Notes: generated from the letters alone by a model not told the origin. 37,704 bases of DNA from an uncultured Deferribacteres bacterium (GCA_913009825.1 CAJVYQ010000053.1:1-37704), one strand, 5' to 3'. Shown: positions 16,333-25,901, numbered from the stretch's first letter. A program made the numbers and translations.

Positions 16333-19300
16333 ATGCCATCCGTAAAAAAATTACTCCAAAACAATTGGCTGTTTCATCTGTTTGTGGCCGGTATCCTGTT
16401 ATTTACCGGATTGCTTTCCTGTGCCAAAGCTCCCAATGTCCCCGGGGCGCCGGAAGATTTACGCTGCGAATATCAAACTGATCCGTTAGGGATTGATGTG
16501 TTGCAGCCCCGTTTATCCTGGTTCGTCAATGACGGCAGAAGGGGAGCGGTTCAATCCGCCTACCGGATTTTAGTGGCAGGCAGCGAGCAGAAGCTCCGGC
16601 AGGATGCGGGAGATATTTGGGACAGCGGGAAGACTCTTTCCGGGCAGTCGGTGCATGTTCCGTACGCCGGCAGCGATTTACAATCAGGGAAAAGATACTA
16701 TTGGAAGGTGCGCACCTGGGATGGAGCTGATCAGCCTTCGCAGTACAGTAAATCCGCCTGGTGGGAAACGGGACTTTTGCATTCCACGGATTGGCGGGCG
16801 GAATGGATCGCCAAAAAATTACCGCCGGAAAAACCGGGATTGAATAATTGGCAATGGGGAGAATGGATCTGGAATGCTGCCGAGAACGGGAAAGATAAAC
16901 TCATTTATTTTCGCAAAAAATTTGAACTGCCTGCCTCGAAAAAAGTTGTTCGTGCCCGAATCAAAACCACAGCCGACAATTATTTCACCGCGTTTTTGAA
17001 TGGAAAGAAGATTGGTGAGGGTGCAGTCTGGACGAAAATGTTCGTTTTTGATGTCAAACCGATTCTTAAACCGGGCGCGAACATCATTGCCGTTACTGCC
17101 GCGAACAACAACGGAGAAATCTGCGGCTTTTTGTTCAGCCTTAAAATTGAGTTTGAAGACAGCTCGGCGCTTTACATTAATTCGGATAAAACATGGAAAA
17201 ACAGTACCCGCAAATTTTCCCATTGGCAGGATGCGGATTTTGATGATGGACACTGGCAAACCGTGCATGTTATCGAAGCGTACGGCGGGCCGCAATGGGG
17301 GAGAATTGAGAAAAAGGGAATTTACTCTCCGCCCCGGTCTATTTTGGTGCGCAAAGAATTCACGGCCGAAAAGAAAATCCATGCCGCCCGGGTTTACGTT
17401 ACCGGTCTGGGCAGTTATATCCTCCATGTTAATGGTCGGCGCATCGGCAATGACATCTTTACGCCGGGCTGGACCGATTATCCGACGCGCATCCAATACC
17501 AAACCTACGATGTGACGTCGTTTCTGAAGCGGGGGAAAAATGCCGTAGGTGCAATTTTGGGTAATATGTGGTGGAGCAGCGGATTGGGCTGGCGTGGTTC
17601 CAGTGTGTACAGTAAAGGCCCGCTGCGCTTTTTCATGCAATTGATTATGACTTATACAGACGGCAGCAGCGACACATTGGTAACCGATAAAACCTGGCGC
17701 ACACACGATTCGCCAATTCTGGAAAACAGCCTCTATCATGGGGAGACATACGATGCCCGATTGGAAATGGCCGGCTGGGATGAACCCGGATTTGATGATT
17801 TAACTTGGGAACCGGTGATCAAACCGGAACAACAGATTGTGAAACTTGTTGCGCAACAAGGGCCCGCCATCCAAATAACCCGGGAAATCCATCCGGTAAA
17901 TATCACCGAACCGGATTCGGGCACTTACGTTTTTGATCTGGGTCAAAATATGGTCGGCTGGGTTCAACTGAAAGTGAGAGGAAAAACCGGCACAAAAGTC
18001 GTGCTGCGGTTTGCCGAAATTTTGAAAAAAGACGGCAATATTTACACAGAAAACTTGCGCAGCGCCCGGGCAACGGACACTTACATTTTGCGCGGCGGTG
18101 GTACTGAAATCCGGCAGCCACATTTTACCTACCATGGTTTTCGCTATGTGGAGGTGAAGGGCTTTCCGGGTGTGCCGGATAAAAACGCAATCACGGGCAA
18201 AGTGATTCATTCGGCGGCGGCGGAGATTGGCCATTTTGCCTGTTCCAATGACTTGATCAACCGGATTCAGCATAATATTGTTTGGGGACAGCGAGGCAAT
18301 ATGGAAAGCGTACCCACCGACTGTCCGCAGCGGGACGAACGACTGGGTTGGATGGGCGATGCACAGACTTTTTCGCCCACAGCCAGTTACAATATGAATA
18401 TGGCCCGTTTCTTTTCCAAATGGATGAATGATATCACCGATTGCCAGGATGCGGACGGCGCGGTGCATGATGTAAGTCCTACCATTGTGGTCGGCGGTCC
18501 GGCAAAACCGGCCTGGGGAGATGCCGTGGTTATTGTGCCCTGGATGATGTACCGTTTTTATGGCGATAAACGGATCATCGAAAAAAATTATGACGGTATG
18601 GCCGCCTGGGTGAATTATATGAAAAATAAGAGTAAAGGGTTCCTGTATGAACAAAACGGCTACGGCGATTGGGTGGCTCCGGTAGAATCGCCCAAAAAAC
18701 CGATCGGTTCCGCTTATTTTTATTATAGTACAAAACTCCTGTCCCAAATGGCGGCAATTATCGGCAAAGAGGCTGACGCATTCATCTATGAAAAACTGGC
18801 CGAAAAAATTGCCGAAGCATACAACAAGAAGCATCTGGACAATAATAGTTATGAATATGAAGGCGCCACGCAAACGGCCAATTTACTGCCGCTGGCATTT
18901 GGTATAACGCCCCCCAACCTGACAGATAAAGTGGTTGCAAATGTAGTGAAAGATGTGAAGAAAAGAGGGAATCACTTGTCAACCGGATTTTTAGGCACCG
19001 GTTATCTGCTTCCTGTGCTTAGCGGGAACGGTTTCCATGAATTGGCGTATCAAGTCGCTTCGCAGACAACTTACCCTTCCTGGGGCTACATGGTTGAGAA
19101 AGGCGCAACCACAATCTGGGAGTTGTGGAACGGCGATACGCAGGGGCCGGGAATGAATTCCCGCAATCATTTTGCTCTCGGTTCGGTTGGCGAATGGTTT
19201 TACGGTTACCTCGCCGGTATCCGTCCGGATCCGTCCACGCCGGGTTTTAAAAAGGCGGTCATCGCTCCCCGGCCTGCCGGTGATTTAACTTGGGCGGAAG

Positions 19301-19581
19301 GAAGTATGAAAACAGTTTACGGCGTGATTTTTACACGCTGGGAGACAAAAACGGATCGTTTTATTTTGAACCTTTCGCTGCCGGCGAATACTTCCGCTGC
19401 CGTTTTTCTGCCAAAATCGGGCGAAAAAAATGTGACAATGAAGGAAAGCGGAAAAATTATCTTCTCCGCCGGAAAAGCGGCGCCGGGTGTGACGGAAATA
19501 AAATTTAATCGCACAGAAAAAGATGCCGTTGTATTTGATGTCGGCGCCGGCAAATATAAATTTACGGTGTTACATGAATAA
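16333..19581 (+). CDS. GH78 alpha-L-rhamnosidase, lipoprotein
   Basis: A 1082-aa inverting alpha-L-rhamnosidase. Residues 1-30 are a lipoprotein signal ending GLLSC. Next comes an Ig-like N-terminal domain (PEDLRCEYQTDPLGIDVLQP to about residue 150). Then come two beta-sandwich domains (Bac_rhamnosid_N-like, with ARVYVTGLGSYILHVNG). The (alpha/alpha)6 barrel holds PTDCPQRDERLGWMGDAQTF (general acid E669 region) and TTIWELWNGD (base E930 region), both GH78 hallmarks. A C-terminal sandwich ends the protein. It removes terminal alpha-L-rhamnose from glycans, probably in the periplasm or at the outer membrane. ATG 16333 follows GGAGGAAG. Long antisense frames (17800-18873, 16819-17739) are shadows of its codon bias. 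Confidence 0.93.
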   Translation: MPSVKKLLQNNWLFHLFVAGILLFTGLLSCAKAPNVPGAPEDLRCEYQTDPLGIDVLQPRLSWFVNDGRRGAVQSAYRILVAGSEQKLRQDAGDIWDSGKTLSGQSVHVPYAGSDLQSGKRYYWKVRTWDGADQPSQYSKSAWWETGLLHSTDWRAEWIAKKLPPEKPGLNNWQWGEWIWNAAENGKDKLIYFRKKFELPASKKVVRARIKTTADNYFTAFLNGKKIGEGAVWTKMFVFDVKPILKPGANIIAVTAANNNGEICGFLFSLKIEFEDSSALYINSDKTWKNSTRKFSHWQDADFDDGHWQTVHVIEAYGGPQWGRIEKKGIYSPPRSILVRKEFTAEKKIHAARVYVTGLGSYILHVNGRRIGNDIFTPGWTDYPTRIQYQTYDVTSFLKRGKNAVGAILGNMWWSSGLGWRGSSVYSKGPLRFFMQLIMTYTDGSSDTLVTDKTWRTHDSPILENSLYHGETYDARLEMAGWDEPGFDDLTWEPVIKPEQQIVKLVAQQGPAIQITREIHPVNITEPDSGTYVFDLGQNMVGWVQLKVRGKTGTKVVLRFAEILKKDGNIYTENLRSARATDTYILRGGGTEIRQPHFTYHGFRYVEVKGFPGVPDKNAITGKVIHSAAAEIGHFACSNDLINRIQHNIVWGQRGNMESVPTDCPQRDERLGWMGDAQTFSPTASYNMNMARFFSKWMNDITDCQDADGAVHDVSPTIVVGGPAKPAWGDAVVIVPWMMYRFYGDKRIIEKNYDGMAAWVNYMKNKSKGFLYEQNGYGDWVAPVESPKKPIGSAYFYYSTKLLSQMAAIIGKEADAFIYEKLAEKIAEAYNKKHLDNNSYEYEGATQTANLLPLAFGITPPNLTDKVVANVVKDVKKRGNHLSTGFLGTGYLLPVLSGNGFHELAYQVASQTTYPSWGYMVEKGATTIWELWNGDTQGPGMNSRNHFALGSVGEWFYGYLAGIRPDPSTPGFKKAVIAPRPAGDLTWAEGSMKTVYGVIFTRWETKTDRFILNLSLPANTSAAVFLPKSGEKNVTMKESGKIIFSAGKAAPGVTEIKFNRTEKDAVVFDVGAGKYKFTVLHE

Positions 19582-19721
19582 GTTACCAATCCCAACCCGG
19601 ACTCAGCTAAGCTCGGGTAGGAGTTGTACTCCTGCCCGAATATCGGAGGCAATTCACTGAGATTCCGGCTTTCGCCTGCCTGCGCAGGCAGGCCTACCCG
19701 ATGCGGGCGGGGAATCCAGAA

Positions 19722-19740
19722 ATAATCGCTCAATTTAGGT
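19722..19740. repeat. solo right end of family-1 element
   Basis: AATAATCGCTCAATTTAGGT matches the right ends at 13044 and 34237. A nearby GCCTGCCTGCGCAGGCAGGC palindrome (about 19674-19693) and the AACCCGGACTC region before it are also repeat-like. No left end is visible, so this is a truncated copy. The interval 19582-19769 holds no gene. Confidence 0.5.
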
Positions 19741-19769
19741 AATACAAATCAGAAAACGGGAGACAAAGT

Positions 19770-21134
19770 ATGGTTATTGGAAAATCATCTATTGTTCAAC
19801 GCCTTGATCAACTGTACGAATTCGATCGCGAGCCGGTAACCGGCGACAAACTGCAAGGCCCTGGAAAATTTGCGGCGCTTTATGCGGGTGAACATATTGC
19901 GGCAACGGAGTTTGTCATCGGCCCCATGTTTGTTCTGCACGGCGTGGCCGCCAAAGACCTGTTCTTAGGATTGCTGATAGGTAATCTGTTGGCGGTTTTA
20001 TCCTGGACTTTTATTGTGGCGCCTATTGCCGTGCGTACCAGGCTTACACTGTATTGGTATCTGCGCAAAATCTGCGGTCCCGGACTAACTTACATTTACA
20101 ACGTCGCTAATGCTCTGCTCTACTGTATTTTGGCGGGAGCGATGATTTCGGTCTCGGCCACGGCGGTTGGGTTGGCTTTTGACATACCCACACCGGCGCT
20201 CACCGATGTATTCCCGAACAGCGTTGGCTGGGTGTTGATCACACTGGCGGTGGGGGCCGTAGTGACTGTCATTGCAATAATGGGCTTCGAAAAAGTGTCC
20301 AAATTTTCTATCATCGGATCGCCGTGGCTGTTTGCTATTTTTATCGCCGGTGCACTGGCCATGCTGCCGAGCCTTGGCCATATCGGCAGCTGGAGTGATT
20401 TCTGGCATATAGCGGAAACAAAAATATGGAACGGCATTCCGGAAGTGGGTCAGGAAAAATATACTTTCCGGCACATCACTTTTTTTGCCTGGTTTTGCAA
20501 CCTGGCTATGCATGTCGGTCTGTCGGATATGGCGATTTTGCGTTTCGCAAAAAAATGGACGTACGGTTTATTCTCTGCTTTTGGCATGTATCCGGGACAT
20601 TTTTTTGCCTGGATCTGCTCCGGAATTATGGTTGCCGCCGTGGCGCGACAAATGAATCCGGGCATGATGGCTTTTACGGCTGCCGGTTTTATGGGCGCCG
20701 TGGCAGTTGTGGTGGCCGGATGGACGACGGCGAATCCAACCATGTATCGTGCCGGACTGGCATTACAGGTGGCTACGCCAAATTGGAAAAGGTGGCGCAT
20801 TACACTTGTTGCGGGTATAGTCACAAGCATTGTTGCCTGTTTTCCTATTGTTTTTATGCGTTTGTTGGATTTTGTCGCTCTCTACGGCCTGATTTTGATG
20901 CCCATCGGCGCGGTTGTTTTTGCCGAACATTGGCTGCTGCCTCTGCTGGGTATCCGGCAGTATCGCGCCGAAACGGAACACCTGTTTATCAACTGGGCTG
21001 CGCTGGTTACCTGGATCGGTACGCTGGTGATTGTTTTTCTTTTGCCGCTGCATCTGTTCTTCAAATGGCTGCCCGGATATTTCATTGCACTGGCCATGTA
21101 CATTTTATTGAATTGGAAAGAAAGAGGAAAATAA
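19770..21134 (+). CDS. NCS1-like permease
   Basis: A 454-aa integral membrane protein with about 12 hydrophobic segments. The cytoplasmic N-terminus (IVQRLDQLYEFDREPVTGDK) leads into LQGPGKFAALYAGEHIAATEF, the usual entry to TM1 of nucleobase:cation symporter-1 proteins. SVSATAVG, FGMYPGHFFAWICSG and WTTANPTMYRAGLALQ further resemble NCS1 permeases, which take up nucleobases, hydantoins or related small molecules with Na+ or H+. In this glycan locus a sugar or sugar-derived substrate is possible. It starts at ATG after GGGAGA. Confidence 0.7.
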   Translation: MVIGKSSIVQRLDQLYEFDREPVTGDKLQGPGKFAALYAGEHIAATEFVIGPMFVLHGVAAKDLFLGLLIGNLLAVLSWTFIVAPIAVRTRLTLYWYLRKICGPGLTYIYNVANALLYCILAGAMISVSATAVGLAFDIPTPALTDVFPNSVGWVLITLAVGAVVTVIAIMGFEKVSKFSIIGSPWLFAIFIAGALAMLPSLGHIGSWSDFWHIAETKIWNGIPEVGQEKYTFRHITFFAWFCNLAMHVGLSDMAILRFAKKWTYGLFSAFGMYPGHFFAWICSGIMVAAVARQMNPGMMAFTAAGFMGAVAVVVAGWTTANPTMYRAGLALQVATPNWKRWRITLVAGIVTSIVACFPIVFMRLLDFVALYGLILMPIGAVVFAEHWLLPLLGIRQYRAETEHLFINWAALVTWIGTLVIVFLLPLHLFFKWLPGYFIALAMYILLNWKERGK

Positions 21135-21361
21135 AGGGAAAATATTGCCCCGTGGTGAACCACGAGGCTAAAAGTAGGAAGGACGCTGAAGCGCCCTGTC
21201 GGAGGAGCGTCAATTATGGCGCTTGCTAACTTAGTCTCGTGATTTATCACGGGGGCTCATGCTTAAGGGAAAATATTGCCCCGTGGTAAACCACGAGGCT
21301 AAAAGTAGGAAGGACGCTGAAGCGCCCTGTCGGAGGAGCGTCAATTATGGCGCTTGCTAAC
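21134..21361. repeat. 97-bp direct repeat, two copies
   Basis: Copy 1 (21134-21230) and copy 2 (21265-21361) differ at one base (GTGGTGAACC versus GTGGTAAACC). They are separated by 34 bp that include CGTGATTTATCACG. Each copy holds a CCCGTGGT-ACCACG hairpin and GGACGCTGAAGCGCCC. Related pieces (GACGCTTCAGCGTCC, TAGGAAG, GGACTAAAAATAGG) appear in the element at 8801-9038. There is no ORF, and with only two copies this is not a CRISPR. Confidence 0.85.
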
Positions 21362-21546
21362 CTTAGGGCGAGTGTTGTAAATAATTGAACACAAAATGAA
21401 AGCACCTGAAAATAATGGAAGATTCTAAGAAAATATTTCTTAAGTCAAAAACATTGCTTATGTCCTCCCGTTGAGGAGAGTAGGGGGGGTGTTCTTCCAA
21501 GCTACCTGAAATCATTACAAATTTATTTAAAAAGGAGAACTGTTCC

Positions 21547-21735
21547 ATGTTAAAAACTGTCTTAATTATTCTTTCGCTTGGATCGTTATTGCTGATCATC
21601 GTTTCTGCTACAATGGTATTTTTGGGAAACATGACCCCATCTGATTTCAAAACCTGGACGATTGTCGCCAGCCTGGTCTGGTTTGTCACCTCGCCCTGGT
21701 GGATGATTTCACGAAAAACATCCCAAACCAATTGA
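21547..21735 (+). CDS. small two-helix membrane protein
   Basis: A 62-aa protein with two predicted membrane helices (residues 4-26 and 37-54) joined by a short polar loop, LGNMTPSDFKTW. The end of helix 2, SLVWFVTSPWWM, is aromatic. AAGGAGAA lies 8 bases upstream of the ATG, a strong ribosome site, which argues for a real gene despite its size. It lies between the permease and the LacI gene. I do not recognise a characterised family; an accessory role for a neighbouring transporter is only a guess from position. Confidence 0.65.
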   Translation: MLKTVLIILSLGSLLLIIVSATMVFLGNMTPSDFKTWTIVASLVWFVTSPWWMISRKTSQTN

Positions 21736-21927
21736 GGCGTGAATAAAAAAAAGATAGTAACTTATTTAAGACGTCCGCAAAACATACGTAAAACACTAAA
21801 AGATCATAAATTTCGTAGAACATTTCGTGTATTTCGCGGGCTTAACAGTTACAGAATTAAAATGTTACAAATTATATAATTTTTCAGAATTTACTTGTAA
21901 TTCGACCATATATTTTTTATTTTATGC

Positions 21928-21935
21928 AAACGATT
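21928..21935. promoter_or_regulatory. candidate LacI autoregulatory operator
   Basis: CAA-A-CG-A-TTG (21927-21936) is a palindrome around a central CG, and its core AAACGATT fits AANCGNTT. It lies about 75 bases upstream of the LacI-family start, as expected for autoregulation. The AT-rich stretch 21736-22009 otherwise holds no gene. Confidence 0.35.
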
Positions 21936-22009
21936 GTGGCATCCAATTGATCTTTTTCCAACCCATTCATTGTTTGAGACTCATGGATCTTAAAAAATAA
22001 GGTGCTTTT

Positions 22010-23059
22010 ATGATTCCAACACTCAAAGATGTTGCCGAACGCGCCGGCGTTCATCCTTCAACTGTATCCCGGGTTTTACAGGGGAAAGAGAACCTGCCCA
22101 TTTCGGAAAAAACACGCACATCGATCTTTGCCATCGCCAAAGAATTGAATTACCAACCTAACCAATTGGCGCGGGCATTTCGTTTAAAGAAGACCCAGAC
22201 CATCGGCTTAATTGTCCCGGATATTTCCAATCCTTTCTTTTCCGGTATTGCCCGAAGTATCGAAATTTGCAGTCGCCGTAAAGACTATACAGTTGTGCTT
22301 GGCAATACCGATGAAAATCAGGACCGGGAAATCCGCATGATCAATAATCTGCTCAGCCGGGGGATCGATGGGTTGATTTTAGCTCCGGTTCAGGACCGTT
22401 CCGGTCACATCAAAGATTTGTGTAATAGAAATTTTCCGTTGGTTCTGATAGACCGTTGTTTTGACGAACTGGAAACCAATGCGGTAATCAGCGATAATGA
22501 GGAAGCCGCCTTCAATGCCATCTCTTATCTTGCACAAGCAGGGCACCGGCGGATCGGATTTATCAGCGGACGAAAAAATATCTACACGATCCGGAAACGA
22601 TTTTTGGGTTATCAAAAAGGGATAAAAACTTTCGATTTGGTTGATGATTCTGAGCTGGTCTCTGATAATGGATTTACTCTGGAAAGCGGTTATCATTCAA
22701 CTCGTAAAATTTTATCTTTACCAAAATCTCCCACAGCATTGTTGATCTCCGGAAACAAGATTACCGTAGGCGCCATGAAAGCTATTTTTGAGAAAAAATT
22801 GTCCATCCCGGATGATATCTCATTGATCGGTTTTACGGATTTCATCGGTTCTCCGTATTGGGTAGTGCCCATGACCACCATTACCCACCCGGTAAAAGAG
22901 ATGGGTGAAGCAGCGTTTAACCTTTTGTTTAATAACATGGCGACAAAGGAGACGGTACCCCATTCCAAGATGATGGTTGCGACGAAATTGAATATCAGAG
23001 GTTCGGTGAAAAACCTGGCATTGGCTGATTTTGCCGCGAACAGTTTCCCGCAGGGATAA
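22010..23059 (+). CDS. LacI-family transcriptional regulator
   Basis: A 349-aa one-component regulator. Residues 3-50 are the LacI HTH (TLKDVAERAGVHPSTVSRVL) with hinge helix YQPNQLARAFRLKKTQTIG. Residues 60-335 form the periplasmic-binding-like sensor (IGLIVPDISNPFFSGIARSI, RGIDGLILAPVQ, VLIDRCFD, AGHRRIGFISG). It would bind a CG-centred palindrome and release it on binding a sugar. It is the only regulator in the locus and starts 11 bases before the membrane/sialidase fusion, so the two are probably co-transcribed. AAGGTG precedes the ATG. Confidence 0.92.
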   Translation: MIPTLKDVAERAGVHPSTVSRVLQGKENLPISEKTRTSIFAIAKELNYQPNQLARAFRLKKTQTIGLIVPDISNPFFSGIARSIEICSRRKDYTVVLGNTDENQDREIRMINNLLSRGIDGLILAPVQDRSGHIKDLCNRNFPLVLIDRCFDELETNAVISDNEEAAFNAISYLAQAGHRRIGFISGRKNIYTIRKRFLGYQKGIKTFDLVDDSELVSDNGFTLESGYHSTRKILSLPKSPTALLISGNKITVGAMKAIFEKKLSIPDDISLIGFTDFIGSPYWVVPMTTITHPVKEMGEAAFNLLFNNMATKETVPHSKMMVATKLNIRGSVKNLALADFAANSFPQG

Positions 23060-23070
23060 AATATTTAGAT

Positions 23071-25599
23071 ATGCAAAATTTCTCCAAAATGAATAAAATC
23101 GATCTTCTTTTTGTTGCTCTTGCCATGTCCTTTGGTTGGGGATTTCGCGGCAATTACGGCCATGAATACGGCGCCATGGTGCCCGGTGCCCTGGCTGCCA
23201 TCGCTGCCTGTTTGGTTTCCGGCAGGAAAGACTGGTATGACAAGATTCTTTATTTCGGTTTGTTTGGCGCCATCGGCTGGGCATTTGGCGGACAGATGAG
23301 TTATGGCATCATCATCGGTTACACTCATTCTGCTGATCCGCTCACCGTTTTTTATGGATTTGGTGCGCTGTTCCTGGAAGGCTTCATCTGGGGAGGGATC
23401 GGAGCCGGTATTTTAGCACTGGTGGTGGTATTGGATTCCAAACGGCTGAACGAAATGATTTTCCCCTTTTTGATGATTTTTCTTGTCTGGTCTGTGGTAA
23501 ATATTATTTTACTTTCCCAATATGGCGATACAGAACCGGATGTTTTTTATTATTTTGATACGGATTGGATCGCCGCAGCGGGAGCCTTGCCGGTATTGCT
23601 GCTGATCATCGTTATCCGCCGGGAAATATCCCAGGCCGTCTCATTGATGCTCCATTTAACCATCGGTTGGCTGGCTGGGATTTTTATTTTTGTGACTTTG
23701 CTTGGATTGCATTTGTCGCCGCCGCGCAGCGATAACTGGGCCGGCGCTCTGGGTGTGTTTATTGGCCTGGCCATTTTTCTACTTCGGCATAAGTACCGGT
23801 TGGCGCTTTACGCTTCGTTATTTGTCGGTTTATTTTCGGGTATCGGATTTTCGACCGGACAACTGTTCCAGATTTGGGGAACGGCATCGGGGATACATCT
23901 GGACTGGTGGAAGATCATGGAGCAATCTTTTGGCTTGATCACCGGTTTGGGTGTTGCTTTGTCTTTTCAAAACCTGCGCGCCGCTGCACCCGGATTGAAG
24001 CAGGATGCGAAGGGGTTCAATTTTGGAAAAGGATTTGCACTGTTTTTTCTTTTGATAGCCATGACGTATGTGAATTTCGAAAAAAATGTAACGGCCTGGT
24101 TGAAAAGCGGCATGGTGGATGCGCAAATTTTTGGGAGGTCGCCTCATTTTTGGTTCGATGCGGCATATCTGTTTTTGGGTTTGTTGGTGATTATCTTCAT
24201 CGTAAAAGCGCGAAAAGAAAAGCCGGTTATTTTGCCGGAAACATTGGTGGGGCAGGGCTACTTGCTTTTTCTTGTCATCCTTTGGTGGATAATCATCGGT
24301 GATCTGTTTTTGGCCGTTTTTCATTTCAATTTAATCCGTCTTATAGTGGAGGGTTCTTTTTTTATGTCTGCTATTTTACTTTCAACCTGGTTGGCGCTGC
24401 GTAAACCTTTAATGGTAGCGGCGCCGGTTCAAACATTGTCGAATCCACAACTCAAAATTAAAAAAGTCATGGTAACTCTTGCTGTTGTCTTGCCGTTGGT
24501 GATTTTGATAAACGGTTCACTGGCGTTATTATCTCATGCTAAACCTTTGGCGGGCGTTCACCTTCGCTTTGGTGAACAACAACGACAGAAACTGAAAAAA
24601 ACCGGGGCGGCGATGTTGCAATCGGAATTTATCTTTGATCAGGCTCCTTTCGCGGAATGTCATGCATCAACCATTGTGGCAACGAAACAGGGTTTGGTTT
24701 CGGCCTGGTTCGGCGGCACGGAAGAGAAGAATCCCGATGTGGGGATCTGGATTTCCAGAAATACCGGCAGCGGTTGGTCACAGGTAGTGGAAATCGCCAA
24801 CGGTGTGCAGAAGCAAAAATTACGCTATCCATGCTGGAATCCGGTTCTCTTTCAACCTCGGTCGGGACCTTTGATGTTGTTTTATAAAGTGGGACCCAAT
24901 CCGAGGGAATGGTGGGGGATGGTGATCACTTCCGATGACGGCGGAGCAACCTGGTCTGAACCGCAAAAACTTCCCGGTGGATTTCTTGGCCCTATCAAAA
25001 ACAAACCGGTGCAGCTTGACAATGGTTCCATTTTATGTCCTTCCAGCACCGAATCACGGACTGAAGGCTGGAAAGTGCATCTGGAGCGATTTTGGCCTGC
25101 GGAAAATAAATGGCAAATGATCGGGCCGCTAAACGACGGGAAGAAATTTGGCGCCATTCAACCTACAATTCTCACATATCCTTCCGGCGCGCTGCAGATT
25201 CTCTGTCGCAGCAAACAGAGGCGAATCACCGAATGCCGGTCCCGGGATAGCGGCAAAACCTGGAGCGAAATGCGGGCCACCGAACTGCCCAATCCCAACA
25301 GCGGCATCGATGCCGTGACGCTCCGCGACGGGCGGACCTTGTTGGTTTACAATCACACGGAAAGAAACCGCACGCCGCTCAATGTGGCAATTTCTGCGCA
25401 TGGCGAACATTGGCGGGCAGCCCTGGTTTTGGAAGATCAGCCGGGAGAATATTCTTATCCTGCCGTCATTCAATCCGGGGACGGATTGGTACACATCACC
25501 TACACTTACAAGCGAAAAAAGATCAAACATGTTGTATTGGATCCGGAAAAGTTGGTTCTGCGTGAAATGTACAATGGAAAGTGGCCGGAAAAGAAATGA
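23071..25599 (+). CDS. fusion of a polytopic membrane domain and a sialidase-like propeller
   Basis: An 842-aa two-part protein. Residues of about 5-495 contain roughly 12-14 hydrophobic helices, beginning MSFGWGFRGNYGHEYGAMVP, with no transporter family I can name. Residues of about 515-840 are a BNR_2/sialidase-like propeller: AECHASTIVATKQGLVSAWF, then GGTEEKNPDVGIW, and Asp-boxes SDDGGATWSE (about 620) and SRDSGKTWSE (about 723). The propeller could be a sialidase, but propellers of this style also include rhamnose-glucuronate lyases or hydrolases. Activity is therefore open. The topology would put the propeller on the periplasmic face. It follows the LacI gene by 11 bases. A second Met (23092) is a possible start. 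Confidence 0.72.
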   Translation: MQNFSKMNKIDLLFVALAMSFGWGFRGNYGHEYGAMVPGALAAIAACLVSGRKDWYDKILYFGLFGAIGWAFGGQMSYGIIIGYTHSADPLTVFYGFGALFLEGFIWGGIGAGILALVVVLDSKRLNEMIFPFLMIFLVWSVVNIILLSQYGDTEPDVFYYFDTDWIAAAGALPVLLLIIVIRREISQAVSLMLHLTIGWLAGIFIFVTLLGLHLSPPRSDNWAGALGVFIGLAIFLLRHKYRLALYASLFVGLFSGIGFSTGQLFQIWGTASGIHLDWWKIMEQSFGLITGLGVALSFQNLRAAAPGLKQDAKGFNFGKGFALFFLLIAMTYVNFEKNVTAWLKSGMVDAQIFGRSPHFWFDAAYLFLGLLVIIFIVKARKEKPVILPETLVGQGYLLFLVILWWIIIGDLFLAVFHFNLIRLIVEGSFFMSAILLSTWLALRKPLMVAAPVQTLSNPQLKIKKVMVTLAVVLPLVILINGSLALLSHAKPLAGVHLRFGEQQRQKLKKTGAAMLQSEFIFDQAPFAECHASTIVATKQGLVSAWFGGTEEKNPDVGIWISRNTGSGWSQVVEIANGVQKQKLRYPCWNPVLFQPRSGPLMLFYKVGPNPREWWGMVITSDDGGATWSEPQKLPGGFLGPIKNKPVQLDNGSILCPSSTESRTEGWKVHLERFWPAENKWQMIGPLNDGKKFGAIQPTILTYPSGALQILCRSKQRRITECRSRDSGKTWSEMRATELPNPNSGIDAVTLRDGRTLLVYNHTERNRTPLNVAISAHGEHWRAALVLEDQPGEYSYPAVIQSGDGLVHITYTYKRKKIKHVVLDPEKLVLREMYNGKWPEKK

Positions 25600-25901
25600 T
25601 TGTATGATTGTATTGGAAGATGTTTTACACCACCCGTACCCCTCTCAATGGGGACTACTATTTTCTGGGAGTACGGGGGGTGTTTCTTCAATCTACATGA
25701 ATAGTTCCCGTTTTGGCAGCATTTTACTTTTTTGAAACGACTTGCCAGGTTGTCATTTCCATAAGATTTAAGCGGAGATCACATGGGCGAATTACATTTC
25801 ACTCTTTGGGTGGTTGTCTTAAGAATAGAATTGCTCAATTTAGGTATCATTTTCGATGCTCCATACGAAATTGAACTCCCGAACAGATATATTATAAAGC
25901 T
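25600..25901. repeat. intergenic composite of repeat fragments
   Basis: About 25619-25705 forms an imperfect palindrome (ACACCACCCGTACCCC paired with GTACGGGGGGTGT). About 25722-25767 resembles an end of family 3 (TTTTACTTTTTTGAAACGAC, GTTGTCATTTCC). About 25801-25845 is a right end of family 1 (TCTTTGGGTGGTTGT and TTGCTCAATTTAGGT). No gene is supported. Confidence 0.5.

Noticed and set aside
17800-18873. Long antisense open frame (357 codons) within the GH78 gene; likewise 16819-17739
   Set aside because: Both lie fully inside the + strand rhamnosidase. Their translations are rich in Cys, His, Arg and Phe with no family motif, so they are codon-bias shadows.
20426-21229. Frame of 267 codons overlapping the NCS1-like permease
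   Set aside because: Its composition (many Cys, Tyr, Arg and Gly) is that of an out-of-frame reading of a membrane protein, and it runs into the direct repeat.
21134-21361. Possible CRISPR array
   Set aside because: There are only two 97-bp copies with one 34-bp gap. CRISPR arrays need multiple short repeats with unique spacers, and no cas genes are present.
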